Shown here: piece after piece, positions 17,049 through 25,074 of the stretch
How positions within the stretch are numbered: position 1 is the first letter of the stretch
How the letters are laid out: every line of letters begins with the position of its first letter
Assembly (NCBI RefSeq): GCF_014205225.1
Contig: NZ_JACHNB010000001.1
Span: 8,227,501-8,291,500 of the forward strand
Direction: 5' to 3'
Length of the DNA stretch: 64,000 bases
DNA from: Actinoplanes octamycinicus
GTDB lineage: Bacteria > Actinomycetota > Actinomycetes > Mycobacteriales > Micromonosporaceae
The notes under the pieces: model-generated
What the model saw: the letters and a program-made list of their open reading frames with translations, nothing else
Told to the model about the DNA's origin: nothing
The model's database searches: none
Made by a program: the position numbers and the translations under genes

Positions 17049-17183
17049 ATGCGACAACCGGTGGAGAGACCGCCGTTGATCGCCGACGCGCTGGCGTTCC
17101 CGCGCCGTGACGCCTCGTACCTCGATGCCCCCGAGCCCGGACCTGTTGTAGGCAATCTGCCGCAGTCGGTGCGGATCGGCTAA
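17049..17183 (+). CDS. Possible gene remnant
   Basis: A 44-residue frame from ATG 17049 (MRQPVERPPLIADALAFPRR, then ASYLDAPEPGPVVGNLPQSV). It reads like the C-terminal end of a larger enzyme, but no family is recognised and no ribosome site is clear. It ends directly against the AraC remnant on the other strand. Confidence 0.3.
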   Translation: MRQPVERPPLIADALAFPRRDASYLDAPEPGPVVGNLPQSVRIG

Positions 17184-17447
17184 TTAGTCGCGGGGGCGTT
17201 TTCTGGCTGCGCGCCAGTCTCGTGGGGTTATGCCGTATGTCTGGCGGAAGACGCGGCTGAAGTGGGTGGCGTCGGCGAAGCCCCATTGGTGAGCGATGGA
17301 TGCGATGGTGCGGTCGAGGTTGTGCGGTTTGGCGAGTTCACGGCGGCAGGCTTCGAGGCGTTGGGTACGCAGCCAGTCGCCGAGGCTGACGCCGGCGCGG
17401 CTGCCGTCTCGAGCAGCACGGCCGTCGCCGCACGGCACACTCCACAT
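17184..17447 (-). pseudogene. AraC-family regulator, C-terminal HTH fragment
   Basis: The minus strand encodes VSLGDWLRTQRLEACRRELA, then TIASIAHQWGFADATHFSRV and FRQTYGITPRDWRAARK. This is the second half of the AraC/XylS double helix-turn-helix, with the diagnostic second HTH complete. The sensor domain and the first HTH helix are missing upstream (the start reads MWSVPCGDGRAARDGSRAG). The fragment would not be a functional regulator. The 193 bases to 17640 hold nothing further. Confidence 0.75.
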
Positions 17448-17640
17448 TCCGTACGAGGGCCATCAAATCAGCCGGTCGGCGCTGTTCTCGCAGGTAGAAC
17501 GGGCACGAGACGAGAACGTTCCATGCCGCTGCGTGGACGGCAATGTTGTCTGCACGCTCGTCCATACCCGATCAACGGCGCGCTACCTAGCGTCGGTTCG
17601 ACGTAGCACGTGACTCGACACCGACCGAGGAGCAAGAACC

Positions 17641-17751
17641 ATGCCGGGACCTGTCCTGGATACCGCCGCGCAACCGTTCGCCGCTGCGACGGCTGACCGG
17701 CCGTACCTATTCGACCTGACCGCAGCCTTCCAGAACGGAGCCCACGCATGA
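17641..17751 (+). pseudogene. N-terminal stub of an alpha/beta hydrolase, coupled to the next gene
   Basis: A 36-residue frame from ATG 17641 with a strong GAGGAG site 8 bases upstream. The sequence LDTAAQPFAAATADRPYLFD resembles the first 30 residues of alpha/beta-hydrolase esterases of another subfamily. It then runs into GAHA and stops as ATGA, overlapping the start of the next gene. The likely history is deletion of one hydrolase body, leaving its translation start to feed the downstream hydrolase by coupling. Confidence 0.55.
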
Positions 17752-18584
17752 CCGTCACCCGTGACCTGCAGCAGATCGAGGACGCCAACGCCAGCGGCCG
17801 GCCGCCGGTCGTGTTCGTCCATGGCCTGTGGCTGCTACCCAGCAGCTGGGACCGGTGGGCGGACCTGTTCACGGAGGCCGGCTACGCCCCGGTCGTGCCG
17901 GGCTGGCCCGACGACCCCGCCACCGTCGAGGAGGCCAACGCCCACCCCGAGGTCTTCGCCCGCAAGAGCGTCGGCCAGGTCGCCGACCACTTCTGCAACC
18001 TCGTCGGCAAGCTCGACCGCAAGCCCGCCGTGATCGGCCACTCCTTCGGCGGTCTGATCACCCAGATCACCGCAGGGCGCGGGCTGTCCGCCGTCTCGGT
18101 CGCCATCGACCCGGCCCCGTTCCGCGGCGTCCTGCCGCTGCCCATCTCGGCGCTGCGGGTGGCCAGCGTCGTGCTCGGCAACCCGGCCAACTACCACCGC
18201 GCCGTGCCGCTCACCTACGAGCAGTTCCGCTACGGCTTCGCCAACGCCGTCACCGAGGGCGAGGCCCGCGAGCTCTACGCCACCTACGCCGTGCCCGCCT
18301 CCGGCGAACCGCTGTTCCAGGCCGCGGTGGCCCACCTCAACCCCTGGACCGAGGTGAAGGTCGACACCGGCAACCCCGCCCGTGGCCCGCTGCTGATCAT
18401 CTCGGGCGAGCAGGACCACACCGTCCCCTGGGCCATCGCCAACGCCTCCTACAAACAGCAGCAGGACAACCCGGGCGTCACCGAGATCGTCGAAATCCCC
18501 GGCCGAGGCCACTCCCTCACCATCGACAGCGGATGGCGCCAGGTCGCCGAAACAGCGCTCGCCTTCGTCCGCCGCTACCACTGA
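17748..18584 (+). CDS. Alpha/beta hydrolase (paralogue of 20447-21274)
   Basis: A 278-residue alpha/beta hydrolase. FVHGLWLLPSSWDRW gives the oxyanion loop, GHSFGG with Ser99 is the nucleophile elbow, GEQDHTVPW carries the acid and GRGHSLTID the His. It shares with the protein at 20447 the blocks VHGLW..SWDRW, GHSFGG, LGNPANYHRAVPLTYEQFRY and GFANAV, so the two are paralogues. It has no good ribosome site of its own and starts inside the stop of the upstream stub (ATGA), suggesting coupling. Substrate unknown. Confidence 0.85.
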   Translation: MTVTRDLQQIEDANASGRPPVVFVHGLWLLPSSWDRWADLFTEAGYAPVVPGWPDDPATVEEANAHPEVFARKSVGQVADHFCNLVGKLDRKPAVIGHSFGGLITQITAGRGLSAVSVAIDPAPFRGVLPLPISALRVASVVLGNPANYHRAVPLTYEQFRYGFANAVTEGEARELYATYAVPASGEPLFQAAVAHLNPWTEVKVDTGNPARGPLLIISGEQDHTVPWAIANASYKQQQDNPGVTEIVEIPGRGHSLTIDSGWRQVAETALAFVRRYH

Positions 18585-18864
18585 CTTGACCGGCACCCAC
18601 TCGCACACCCTGCCCGGCGCGCGTACCGCGGCTGGAGCATGGCGGTCAGCGCGACTCTGTACTGCCTGACCGGTTCGGCTACTCCCATGCCCAAGGATCA
18701 GCACCAACGAAACGCGGCACCGCAACGTAACAACAAGGGGTCTTGGGGCTTCGGCTTCAAGCCCTTCTGCCGCTGAATGTGACGGCCACGACACCCCGGT
18801 CGCGGCGGGAATCGGATCTCCGTGACTGGAGTTTCGTGCGGGAAGAGCCGTTTCAGGAGGGGTC

Positions 18865-19836
18865 ATGCGAGCGATTCAGGTTTCCGAAGTGGGCGGCCCC
18901 GAGGTGCTGCGGCTGGTCGATGCTGATCAACCGGTGCCGGGTCCAGGTCAGGCGGTCGTGGAGGTTGCCGCGTCCGGCGTCAACTACCTCGACGTCTACC
19001 ACCGCCAGGGCCGGTACACCCTCCCGATGCCCTTCACCCCGGGCACCGAGGGCGCGGGCACGGTCGTCGAAATTGGACCGGGTGTCGCGGACGTCGCTGT
19101 GGGAGACCGGGTCGGCTGGGTGGAGATTCCCGGCACCTATGCTGAGCAAGCTGTCGTGGACGCCTCCCGGCTCGTGCCACTGCCCGACGGCGTCGACTTC
19201 GAGGCCGCCGCCGCGGTGCTGCTGCAGGGCATGACGGCGCACTATCTCGTCAAGGACGCCTACCCGGTTCAGCCAGGCGACACGGTGCTCGTGCACGCTG
19301 CTGCCGGTGGCATGGGGCTTTTGCTGACTCAGCTCATCACCCATCTCGGCGGCAGGGTGATCGGCACGACCTCGACGCCGGAGAAAGCCGAGCTGGCGCG
19401 GCGCGCCGGGGCGGCCGAGGTGATCCTTTACTCGGCAGTGGATGACCTCGCGGCCGAGGTGAAGCGGCTCAATGGCGGCCAAGGACTGCCTGTCGTCTTC
19501 GACGGCGTCGGCAGGGACACCTTTGATGCGAGCCTGGCCAGCCTACGAACCCGCGGGCACCTGGTACTCTTCGGCGCCGCGAGTGGTGCCGTGCCACCGT
19601 TCGACCCCATCCGGCTCGCCCAGGGTGGTTCGTTGACCCTGATCCGGCCAAGCCTCGGGCACTTTGTCGCCGATCGGTCCGAGTTGCTCTCGCGTGCCGC
19701 CGACGTGCTCGAATGGGTGCGCACCAAGGCGCTTGAGGTCACCGTGACGGCCCGTTACCCGCTTGCCGAGGTCGCCCAGGCTCACCGTGATCTGGAGGCT
19801 CGGCGTACCACCGGCAAGCTACTCGTCATCCCATAG
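18865..19836 (+). CDS. NADPH:quinone oxidoreductase (MDR family, zinc-free)
   Basis: A 323-residue medium-chain dehydrogenase/reductase of the QOR type that would reduce quinones or enones with NADPH. The start has CAGGAGGGG just upstream. Motifs: GVNYLDVYHRQGRY, PFTPGTEGAGTVVEIGPGV, LLQGMTAHYLVKDAYPVQPG, the nucleotide loop VLVHAAAGGMGLLLTQL and the ending HRDLEARRTTGKLLVIP. The structural and catalytic zinc ligands of alcohol dehydrogenases are absent, as expected for QOR. It is probably single; the 280 bases upstream hold no gene. Confidence 0.92.
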   Translation: MRAIQVSEVGGPEVLRLVDADQPVPGPGQAVVEVAASGVNYLDVYHRQGRYTLPMPFTPGTEGAGTVVEIGPGVADVAVGDRVGWVEIPGTYAEQAVVDASRLVPLPDGVDFEAAAAVLLQGMTAHYLVKDAYPVQPGDTVLVHAAAGGMGLLLTQLITHLGGRVIGTTSTPEKAELARRAGAAEVILYSAVDDLAAEVKRLNGGQGLPVVFDGVGRDTFDASLASLRTRGHLVLFGAASGAVPPFDPIRLAQGGSLTLIRPSLGHFVADRSELLSRAADVLEWVRTKALEVTVTARYPLAEVAQAHRDLEARRTTGKLLVIP

Positions 19837-20446
19837 GTACGAAGTACGGAAAGCGGTTGGCGGCGGATTCCAAACGGGCTGCCTGCCGCACCAACAGCGG
19901 CTCCGAGCCGGACGGGCCAAACACCAGAATATGATCCACTCCGCGTGAAACGCCAACCAATGCTCGGACGAACGCAGCAGCTCACGACAGTTTCGCCGGT
20001 GGCCCAACGACTGAGCTGCTGGCGCCGGCGGCGGGCTGCCCGTCCCGGCCAGGGTCGCAATGGCCCGAGTACTTGCGCTGCTGAGCGGACGAGGCCTCTG
20101 CAACGGCATGTTGGCATTAGTGCGAGGTCCCCATTTAGAGGATCAGATGCCCTCTTAGCTGCGAAGGTGTTCCACCGCTGTGCGGGCGGTTGCGCCGATG
20201 ACGGCGTCGACGCGGGAGGTTGAGGGCGGTGGAGGCACTGCGGGTGAACACGGCCACGGCGTACCAAACGCCGTCGGGTTATTCGATGACGCCCGGCTCG
20301 TTGCGGACGGTGCGCCAGATCGCGGTCAGCAACAGGGATGTAGTCCAACGCGTGCGTCAATGGGTGCGGTGCTTCATCCCGCGGGGATGAGGCACCGCTG
20401 CCTGAGGTTTCCCACGATGGGGTGTTGCCCTATCGGAAGGAGCGTC
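19837..20446. other. 610-base gene-poor stretch
   Basis: No frame here has convincing protein character. A weak plus-strand frame at about 20229-20390 (VEALRVNTATAYQTPSGYSM, then GSLRTVRQIAVSNRDVV) may be decayed coding DNA. The last 15 bases supply the AAGGAG site for the next hydrolase. Confidence 0.4.
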
Positions 20447-21274
20447 ATGAGCGATCCGGCCACCAGCCCGCTGCCGATTGTGTTGATCCACGGGTTGTGG
20501 ATGACTCCGCGCAGTTGGGACCGCTGGGTGCAGCATTACCAGGCGAAGGGTCATGAGGTGATCGCGCCGGCGTATCCGGGATTCGAGATCGAAGTCGAGG
20601 CCTTGCGGGAGAAACCTGAGGTGATCACCGAGGCATCCGTTCCCGCGACACTCGATCATCTGACGGAGGTGGTGGAGAGCCTGAACCGGCCGCCGATCAT
20701 CATGGGCCATTCCTTCGGCGGAACCTTCACCCAGCTCCTGGTCAACCGCGGTTTGGGCGCCGCCGCGGTGACGATCGACTCGGCACCGCCCGAGGGCGTA
20801 CGGGTGAATCCTCCGTCGCAGATCAAATCCCTGTTCCCGGTCCTGAGGAACCCGGCCAACCGGCACCGGGCGGTGGGTTTCACCAAGGAACAGTTCCACT
20901 ACGCCTTCGCCAACACGGTCAGCCGCGAAGAGTCCGACGCCGCGTACGACCGGCTGCACGTCCCGGCGCCGGGCAACTGGGTGTGGGCGTACGGCCTGAT
21001 CGCCAACTTCAAACCCGGCCACCAGGAAACCTGGGTCGACTACGACCTCGACGAGCGGGCCCCACTGCTGTTCATCGCCGGCGGCAAGGACCACCTGATG
21101 CCGACCGCCGTCGTCCGTTCCAACTTCAAGAAGTACCGCAACTCCGAAGCCGTCACGGACTTCCACGAGTTCCCGGAGCGCTCGCACTTCACCGGCGTCG
21201 AACCCGGCTGGGAGCAGGTGGCCGACTATGCCCTCGAGTGGGCGATCACCCACGCACGAACCACACCGTCCTGA
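20447..21274 (+). CDS. Alpha/beta hydrolase (paralogue of 17748-18584)
   Basis: A 275-residue alpha/beta hydrolase from ATG 20447, with AAGGAG 6 bases upstream. IHGLWMTPRSWDRW is the oxyanion loop, GHSFGG with Ser89 the nucleophile elbow, AGGKDHLMP the acid region and ERSHFTGVEPGW the His. The central block VLRNPANRHRAVGFTKEQFH, then YAFANTVSREE matches its paralogue 2.7 kb upstream. It is followed after 61 bases by an epoxide hydrolase on the same strand, so the two may be co-transcribed. Substrate unknown. Confidence 0.87.
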   Translation: MSDPATSPLPIVLIHGLWMTPRSWDRWVQHYQAKGHEVIAPAYPGFEIEVEALREKPEVITEASVPATLDHLTEVVESLNRPPIIMGHSFGGTFTQLLVNRGLGAAAVTIDSAPPEGVRVNPPSQIKSLFPVLRNPANRHRAVGFTKEQFHYAFANTVSREESDAAYDRLHVPAPGNWVWAYGLIANFKPGHQETWVDYDLDERAPLLFIAGGKDHLMPTAVVRSNFKKYRNSEAVTDFHEFPERSHFTGVEPGWEQVADYALEWAITHARTTPS

Positions 21275-21335
21275 CCAGTCCCTGACAGCTGCGACTTCTC
21301 CGCACGGGGTTGCGAACGAGAGGAAGTGCTGGCGC

Positions 21336-22538
21336 ATGACTACGACCGAGCACCAGGCTGGAAGTTCGATCCGGCCCTTCACCGTGCAGATCCCCAAAGA
21401 CACCCTCGACGATCTCCAGCGCCGCCTGGCGGCGACGCGGTGGCCGACCAGAGAGCTGGTCGGTGACCGCACACAGGGAGTGCAACTGGCCCCGCTGCAG
21501 GCGCTGCGCCAATACTGGGCGACCGAGTACGACGGGCGCCGGGTCGAATCCCGGCTGAACGCGTTACCGCAGTTCATCACCGAGATCGACGGCGTCGACA
21601 TCCACTTCGTACACGTCCGGTCGCAGCATCAGCACGCGCTGCCGCTGATCATGACGCACGGCTGGCCGGGCTCGGTCATCGAGATGCTCGACTCCGTCGG
21701 CCCGCTCACCGACCCCACCGCGCACGGCGGCACCGCCGCGGACGCGTTTCACCTGGTGTTGCCGTCACTGCCCGGCTACGGCTTCTCCGGCGAGCCCGCC
21801 GAAGTCGGCTGGGACCTCGCCCGGACCGCGCGGGCCTGGGCGGAGCTGATGCGCCGGCTCGGCTACGGCCGGTACGTGGCCCAGGGCGGTGACGTCGGCG
21901 CCGGCGTCACCGACGCGATGGGCCGACTCGGCCCGGACGGGCTGGCCGGCATCCACACGAACCTGCTGGTCCCTGCGCTCAACGACCCCGCATCGCTGCC
22001 GCAGAACACCGAGGCGGAACGCGCGGCACTGGCCGCCATCAAGACCTTCCAGACCAGCGGAAACGGCTACTTCGTGGAGATGGCCACCCGGCCGCAGACC
22101 ATCGGGTACGCGTTGCTGGACTCGCCGGTCGCCCTGGCCGCCTGGATGATCGACCACGACACCGACGCCTACTACAAGATCGCCCGCGCGTTCGTCGACG
22201 GGCAACCCTCCGGCAACCTCACCCGCGACCACATCCTCGACAACATCACCGCCTACTGGCTGACCGGCACGGGCGCGTCCGCAGCCCGCTCGTACTGGGA
22301 GGCGTACGGACCGGACGCGCCCGCCGCGGGTAGCCGGCCGCTCCCGCCGCCGCGGATCCCGGTCGGCTTCAGCACCTTCCCCGGCGAGATCTGGCGCACG
22401 CCGCGCAGCTGGGCCGAGCAGGCCTATCCCACACTCAGCTACTTCGACGAGGCCGAACACGGCGGCCACTTCGCCGCCTGGGAGGAACCGCAGCTGTTCG
22501 CGGCACACCTGCGAGCCGCCTTCCGCCCACTGCGATGA
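21336..22538 (+). CDS. Epoxide hydrolase (EHN-type alpha/beta hydrolase)
   Basis: A 400-residue protein with the N-terminal EHN domain of microsomal-type epoxide hydrolases (residues about 12-115: FTVQIPKDTLDDLQRRLAAT, RWPTRELV, LNALPQFITEIDGVDIHFVH). The core then follows. HGWPGS forms the oxyanion site, Asp186 in VAQGGDVGAG is the nucleophile in place of Ser, and the His lies in FDEAEHGGHFAAWEEP. Such enzymes add water to epoxides. Two Tyr-containing regions typical of epoxide activation are plausible but not verified. It follows the hydrolase at 20447 and ends at a hairpin. Confidence 0.9.
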   Translation: MTTTEHQAGSSIRPFTVQIPKDTLDDLQRRLAATRWPTRELVGDRTQGVQLAPLQALRQYWATEYDGRRVESRLNALPQFITEIDGVDIHFVHVRSQHQHALPLIMTHGWPGSVIEMLDSVGPLTDPTAHGGTAADAFHLVLPSLPGYGFSGEPAEVGWDLARTARAWAELMRRLGYGRYVAQGGDVGAGVTDAMGRLGPDGLAGIHTNLLVPALNDPASLPQNTEAERAALAAIKTFQTSGNGYFVEMATRPQTIGYALLDSPVALAAWMIDHDTDAYYKIARAFVDGQPSGNLTRDHILDNITAYWLTGTGASAARSYWEAYGPDAPAAGSRPLPPPRIPVGFSTFPGEIWRTPRSWAEQAYPTLSYFDEAEHGGHFAAWEEPQLFAAHLRAAFRPLR

Positions 22539-22568
22539 CCGCACCTCCCCACGACCGGAGGCGCCCCG

Positions 22569-22588
22569 GAGCGCCAGTCACGGCGCTC
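22569..22588 (+). terminator. Hairpin terminator after the epoxide hydrolase
   Basis: GAGCGCC (22569-22575) pairs with GGCGCTC (22582-22588) across AGTCAC, 30 bases past the stop. It lies between convergent genes; a weaker 6-bp hairpin (AGCCGG/CCGGCT, 22754-22768) serves the opposite strand. Confidence 0.6.
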
Positions 22589-22784
22589 TCCCGGAGTTCG
22601 GCGACGACGCGCCGATGATGACCATGCTGTGCGGGACCGACGGGAGGCGGGTGAGCGATGGAAGTTGGGCCGGGCTCGGCTGAGGTTTTACCGGCGCCTT
22701 CCCGGCAGGGCCGAAGCGGTGCTCCGGCAGCGTCTCCTTCTTCGACCACGAAGAGCCGGTCGCCGGCTGCGACCCGCCGCGTCG

Positions 22785-23255
22785 TCAGTTGCCGGCCGTA
22801 ACGGCGTGCAGCGCGTCGGCCGCTGTCACCAGCGCGGCTCCGAGCAGCACGGTGTCTTTCAACAGAGCCTCACCGAGCATGGACAGCTGCGGCACTCCCC
22901 GACCTTGCTGCCACGCCTCCGGCGTCGTGACCAGGAAACTAAGCGTGCCCAGCATCATCGCCGCGGCGCCGAAGCTGCCGAGCGCTGCGGCTCGGGGCGC
23001 CACTGCCTTGGCCGCGATCAGCGAGCCCAGCGTGATCTGAGTGATCCCGATGATGCGGGCGAGGCCGCGGGCACCCAGTTTCGCGCGCAACCGCGACGTC
23101 AGCGGGCTCGCCGTGACAAGAACCTCAGCGTTCTCGACCTCATAGTCCTTGAACTTCAGTGTCCCCACCCACACGAAGACGGTGGCCAGCCCGCAACGTG
23201 TGACCGAGAGCCCGAGGGAGGCCAAGCCGCCGTCCAAGGGGCCTCGTGTGCCCAT
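22785..23255 (-). CDS. DUF417/YkgB-type membrane protein
   Basis: A 156-residue membrane protein from ATG 23255 with GGAG 7 bases upstream; the longer frame to 23342 overlaps the preceding gene and is not protein-like. About four hydrophobic helices are seen. Family marks include FVWVGTLKFKDYEVENAEVL near the front (the 'KF..YE...I.PLV..SP' region of DUF417), then LARIIGITQITLGSLIAA, MMLGTLSFLVTTPEAW and LLKDTVLLGAALVTAADAL. Its role is unknown; relatives are linked to quinone or chlorine-stress chemistry. It follows a flavoprotein gene by 29 bases, so one operon is likely. Confidence 0.85.
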   Translation of the reverse strand: MGTRGPLDGGLASLGLSVTRCGLATVFVWVGTLKFKDYEVENAEVLVTASPLTSRLRAKLGARGLARIIGITQITLGSLIAAKAVAPRAAALGSFGAAAMMLGTLSFLVTTPEAWQQGRGVPQLSMLGEALLKDTVLLGAALVTAADALHAVTAGN

Positions 23256-23284
23256 GCTCGCTCTCCAATCGGGATCGTGGGCGG

Positions 23285-24502
23285 TCACCGGATCAGCGGG
23301 TCCCAGCCCCGCAGATGCCGGACGGACTGGCGGTACTCCCACTCGATGGCATCCTTGAGCAGGTGAGCCAGCCGCCCTCCGCTGGTGAGACCGGCGACCT
23401 CGGCGACCCCGCGGGTGGCGCCGACCGAGACAACGAAGCCCTTGTCGTGGAAGGTGAACGCCGCCTGAGGTGTGCCGTCCAACTCTGCGTGCAGATTGTG
23501 GGCCACGGTCTCGCCCTCCTCCAGCGCGACCTGCGCCAGCGGAGGCAGCACGTGGCCGCTGACCGGATCGGTCACCGACGCCAGATCACCGGCAACGTAA
23601 ATGTCCGGGTGGTCCAGGACCCGAAGATATTGGTCGACTTTGATGCGCCCGTTGTGGCCGGTCGGTAACTCCGAATTGGCCACCAGATCAGGCGCTTTGA
23701 CCCCGCCGGCCCAGACGAAAACGCCACCTGCCACAACCTGGTCGTCCTTGAGCCGGAATCCCTCCTCGGTCGCGGCCCCGATCACCGCACCGGTGCGAAC
23801 CTGCACGCCCAAACCCGCGAGAATGCTGGTGGCCTCATCGACCAACTTGGGTGAGGAACCAGCCAGGATGGTAGGGCCCGCCTCGACAAGCAGCACGGCG
23901 GGCCGGTCCGGCGCCAAGCCGTGCCGGCCGGCCAGCTCGGGCAGCGCCTCTGCCAGCTCACCGGCCAGTTCGACCCCCGTGGCGCCGCCGCCGCCGATCA
24001 CGACGGTCGCCCGGCGGCGTTGCTCCTGCGGATCAGCGGTGAGCCTGCCCGCGCCGAGCGCCCTGCCGACCGCCGCCCACACCTGTTCAGCGTCACCGAC
24101 CGAGTACACCGGCAAGGTCCGCTCAGCCAGGCCGGGGATGGCGAAGTCGTTGGGCCGGCTGCCCAACGCCATGACCAGCCGCCGCCAGCCGATCGGCCCC
24201 GCCGTGGTGAGCAGCCGCCGGGCCGCCAGGTCGAAGCCGGTGATCTCGGCCCGTATGAACTGGACGCGGTCGGCCAGCACATCCTGCAGCGGCAGGCGCA
24301 CGGCTCCGGCAGCGCGGGTGCCGGCGGCGACCCGGGGCAGCTCAGTGAGTACCTGATGGTAATCGTTGCGGTCGATCAGGATCAGCTTCACCTCGGGGCG
24401 CTTGGCCAGCATGGTTCCCAGGCGCAAGGCGATGTGCAGGCCGGCGTAGCCAGCACCGGCGACCACAACAGCGTCGCTCCCGCCTCCGGCGAGTTCATCC
24501 AT
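23285..24502 (-). CDS. NAD(P)/FAD-dependent oxidoreductase, NDH-2-like
   Basis: A 405-residue flavoprotein of the type II NADH dehydrogenase group. The FAD-binding Rossmann motif is VVVAGAGYAGLHIALRL, the NADH-binding motif is ATVVIGGGGATGVELAGELA, and the second FAD contact is PDIYVAGDLASV. LVMALGSRPNDF and FVWAGGVKAPDL are typical. The C-terminal part (FHDKGFVVSVGATRGVAEVA) could attach to the membrane. It would pass electrons from NADH to quinone without pumping protons. It is co-transcribed with a DUF417 membrane protein. There is no clear ribosome site at 24502, and a later start is possible. Confidence 0.87.
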   Translation of the reverse strand: MDELAGGGSDAVVVAGAGYAGLHIALRLGTMLAKRPEVKLILIDRNDYHQVLTELPRVAAGTRAAGAVRLPLQDVLADRVQFIRAEITGFDLAARRLLTTAGPIGWRRLVMALGSRPNDFAIPGLAERTLPVYSVGDAEQVWAAVGRALGAGRLTADPQEQRRRATVVIGGGGATGVELAGELAEALPELAGRHGLAPDRPAVLLVEAGPTILAGSSPKLVDEATSILAGLGVQVRTGAVIGAATEEGFRLKDDQVVAGGVFVWAGGVKAPDLVANSELPTGHNGRIKVDQYLRVLDHPDIYVAGDLASVTDPVSGHVLPPLAQVALEEGETVAHNLHAELDGTPQAAFTFHDKGFVVSVGATRGVAEVAGLTSGGRLAHLLKDAIEWEYRQSVRHLRGWDPLIR

Positions 24503-24672
24503 GAGAAGCCGTGTCCGGGGTGCCGATCGTGCTCACGGATTGGCTCCTTCTGTCGCCTGGCGTCGGTCCGTGCCGCGCGGTGCAACCGGGTACCGCTAGG
24601 GCTGGTGTAACACCAAATAGTCGGCGAGCACTCATCCGTGCAGGGTGAAACGCCAGGAGGATCTTCCAGGCT

Positions 24673-24850
24673 GGGACAGGCTCGTCGCCGGTCAACCGCG
24701 GCAAACCCGGCTCAAAGCACCACCTGACCTGCGACGGCAACGGCGCCCCGACCTACGTGCTGACCGGCGCGCGAACGTGCCCGACATCAAACGGGCTCTG
24801 GACCTGCTCGACCGCTACCCACCGATCACCGGACAGACCCAGCGGGAACA
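24673..24850 (+). pseudogene. IS5-type transposase remnant
   Basis: Two frames give consecutive pieces of an IS5-group transposase core: TGSSPVNRGKPGSKHHLTCD, then GNGAPTYVLTGA (from 24673), followed after a frameshift near 24772 by NVPDIKRALDLLDRYPPITG. Nothing recognisable flanks them. The rest of 24503-25074 has no supportable gene. Confidence 0.6.
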
Positions 24851-25074
24851 CGCGGCAGGCGTCAGAACCGATCCAACGGTTCAGCATTCGGCAAAGAACC
24901 CCATCCGCGTCCATGCGGACCGCGCTGCGCTGATCGTCAGCCTTCCCATCCGGCTCGGCCCAGCTGGGCGGGACCTCGGAGCGGTGGTTTGTAAGGGCGT
25001 TGTAAGTGCCGCGGACCAGCAGATTCACCAGGTACGGGCCTAGCGTCGGGAACCTCACGACCTTGGGGGTGCTC

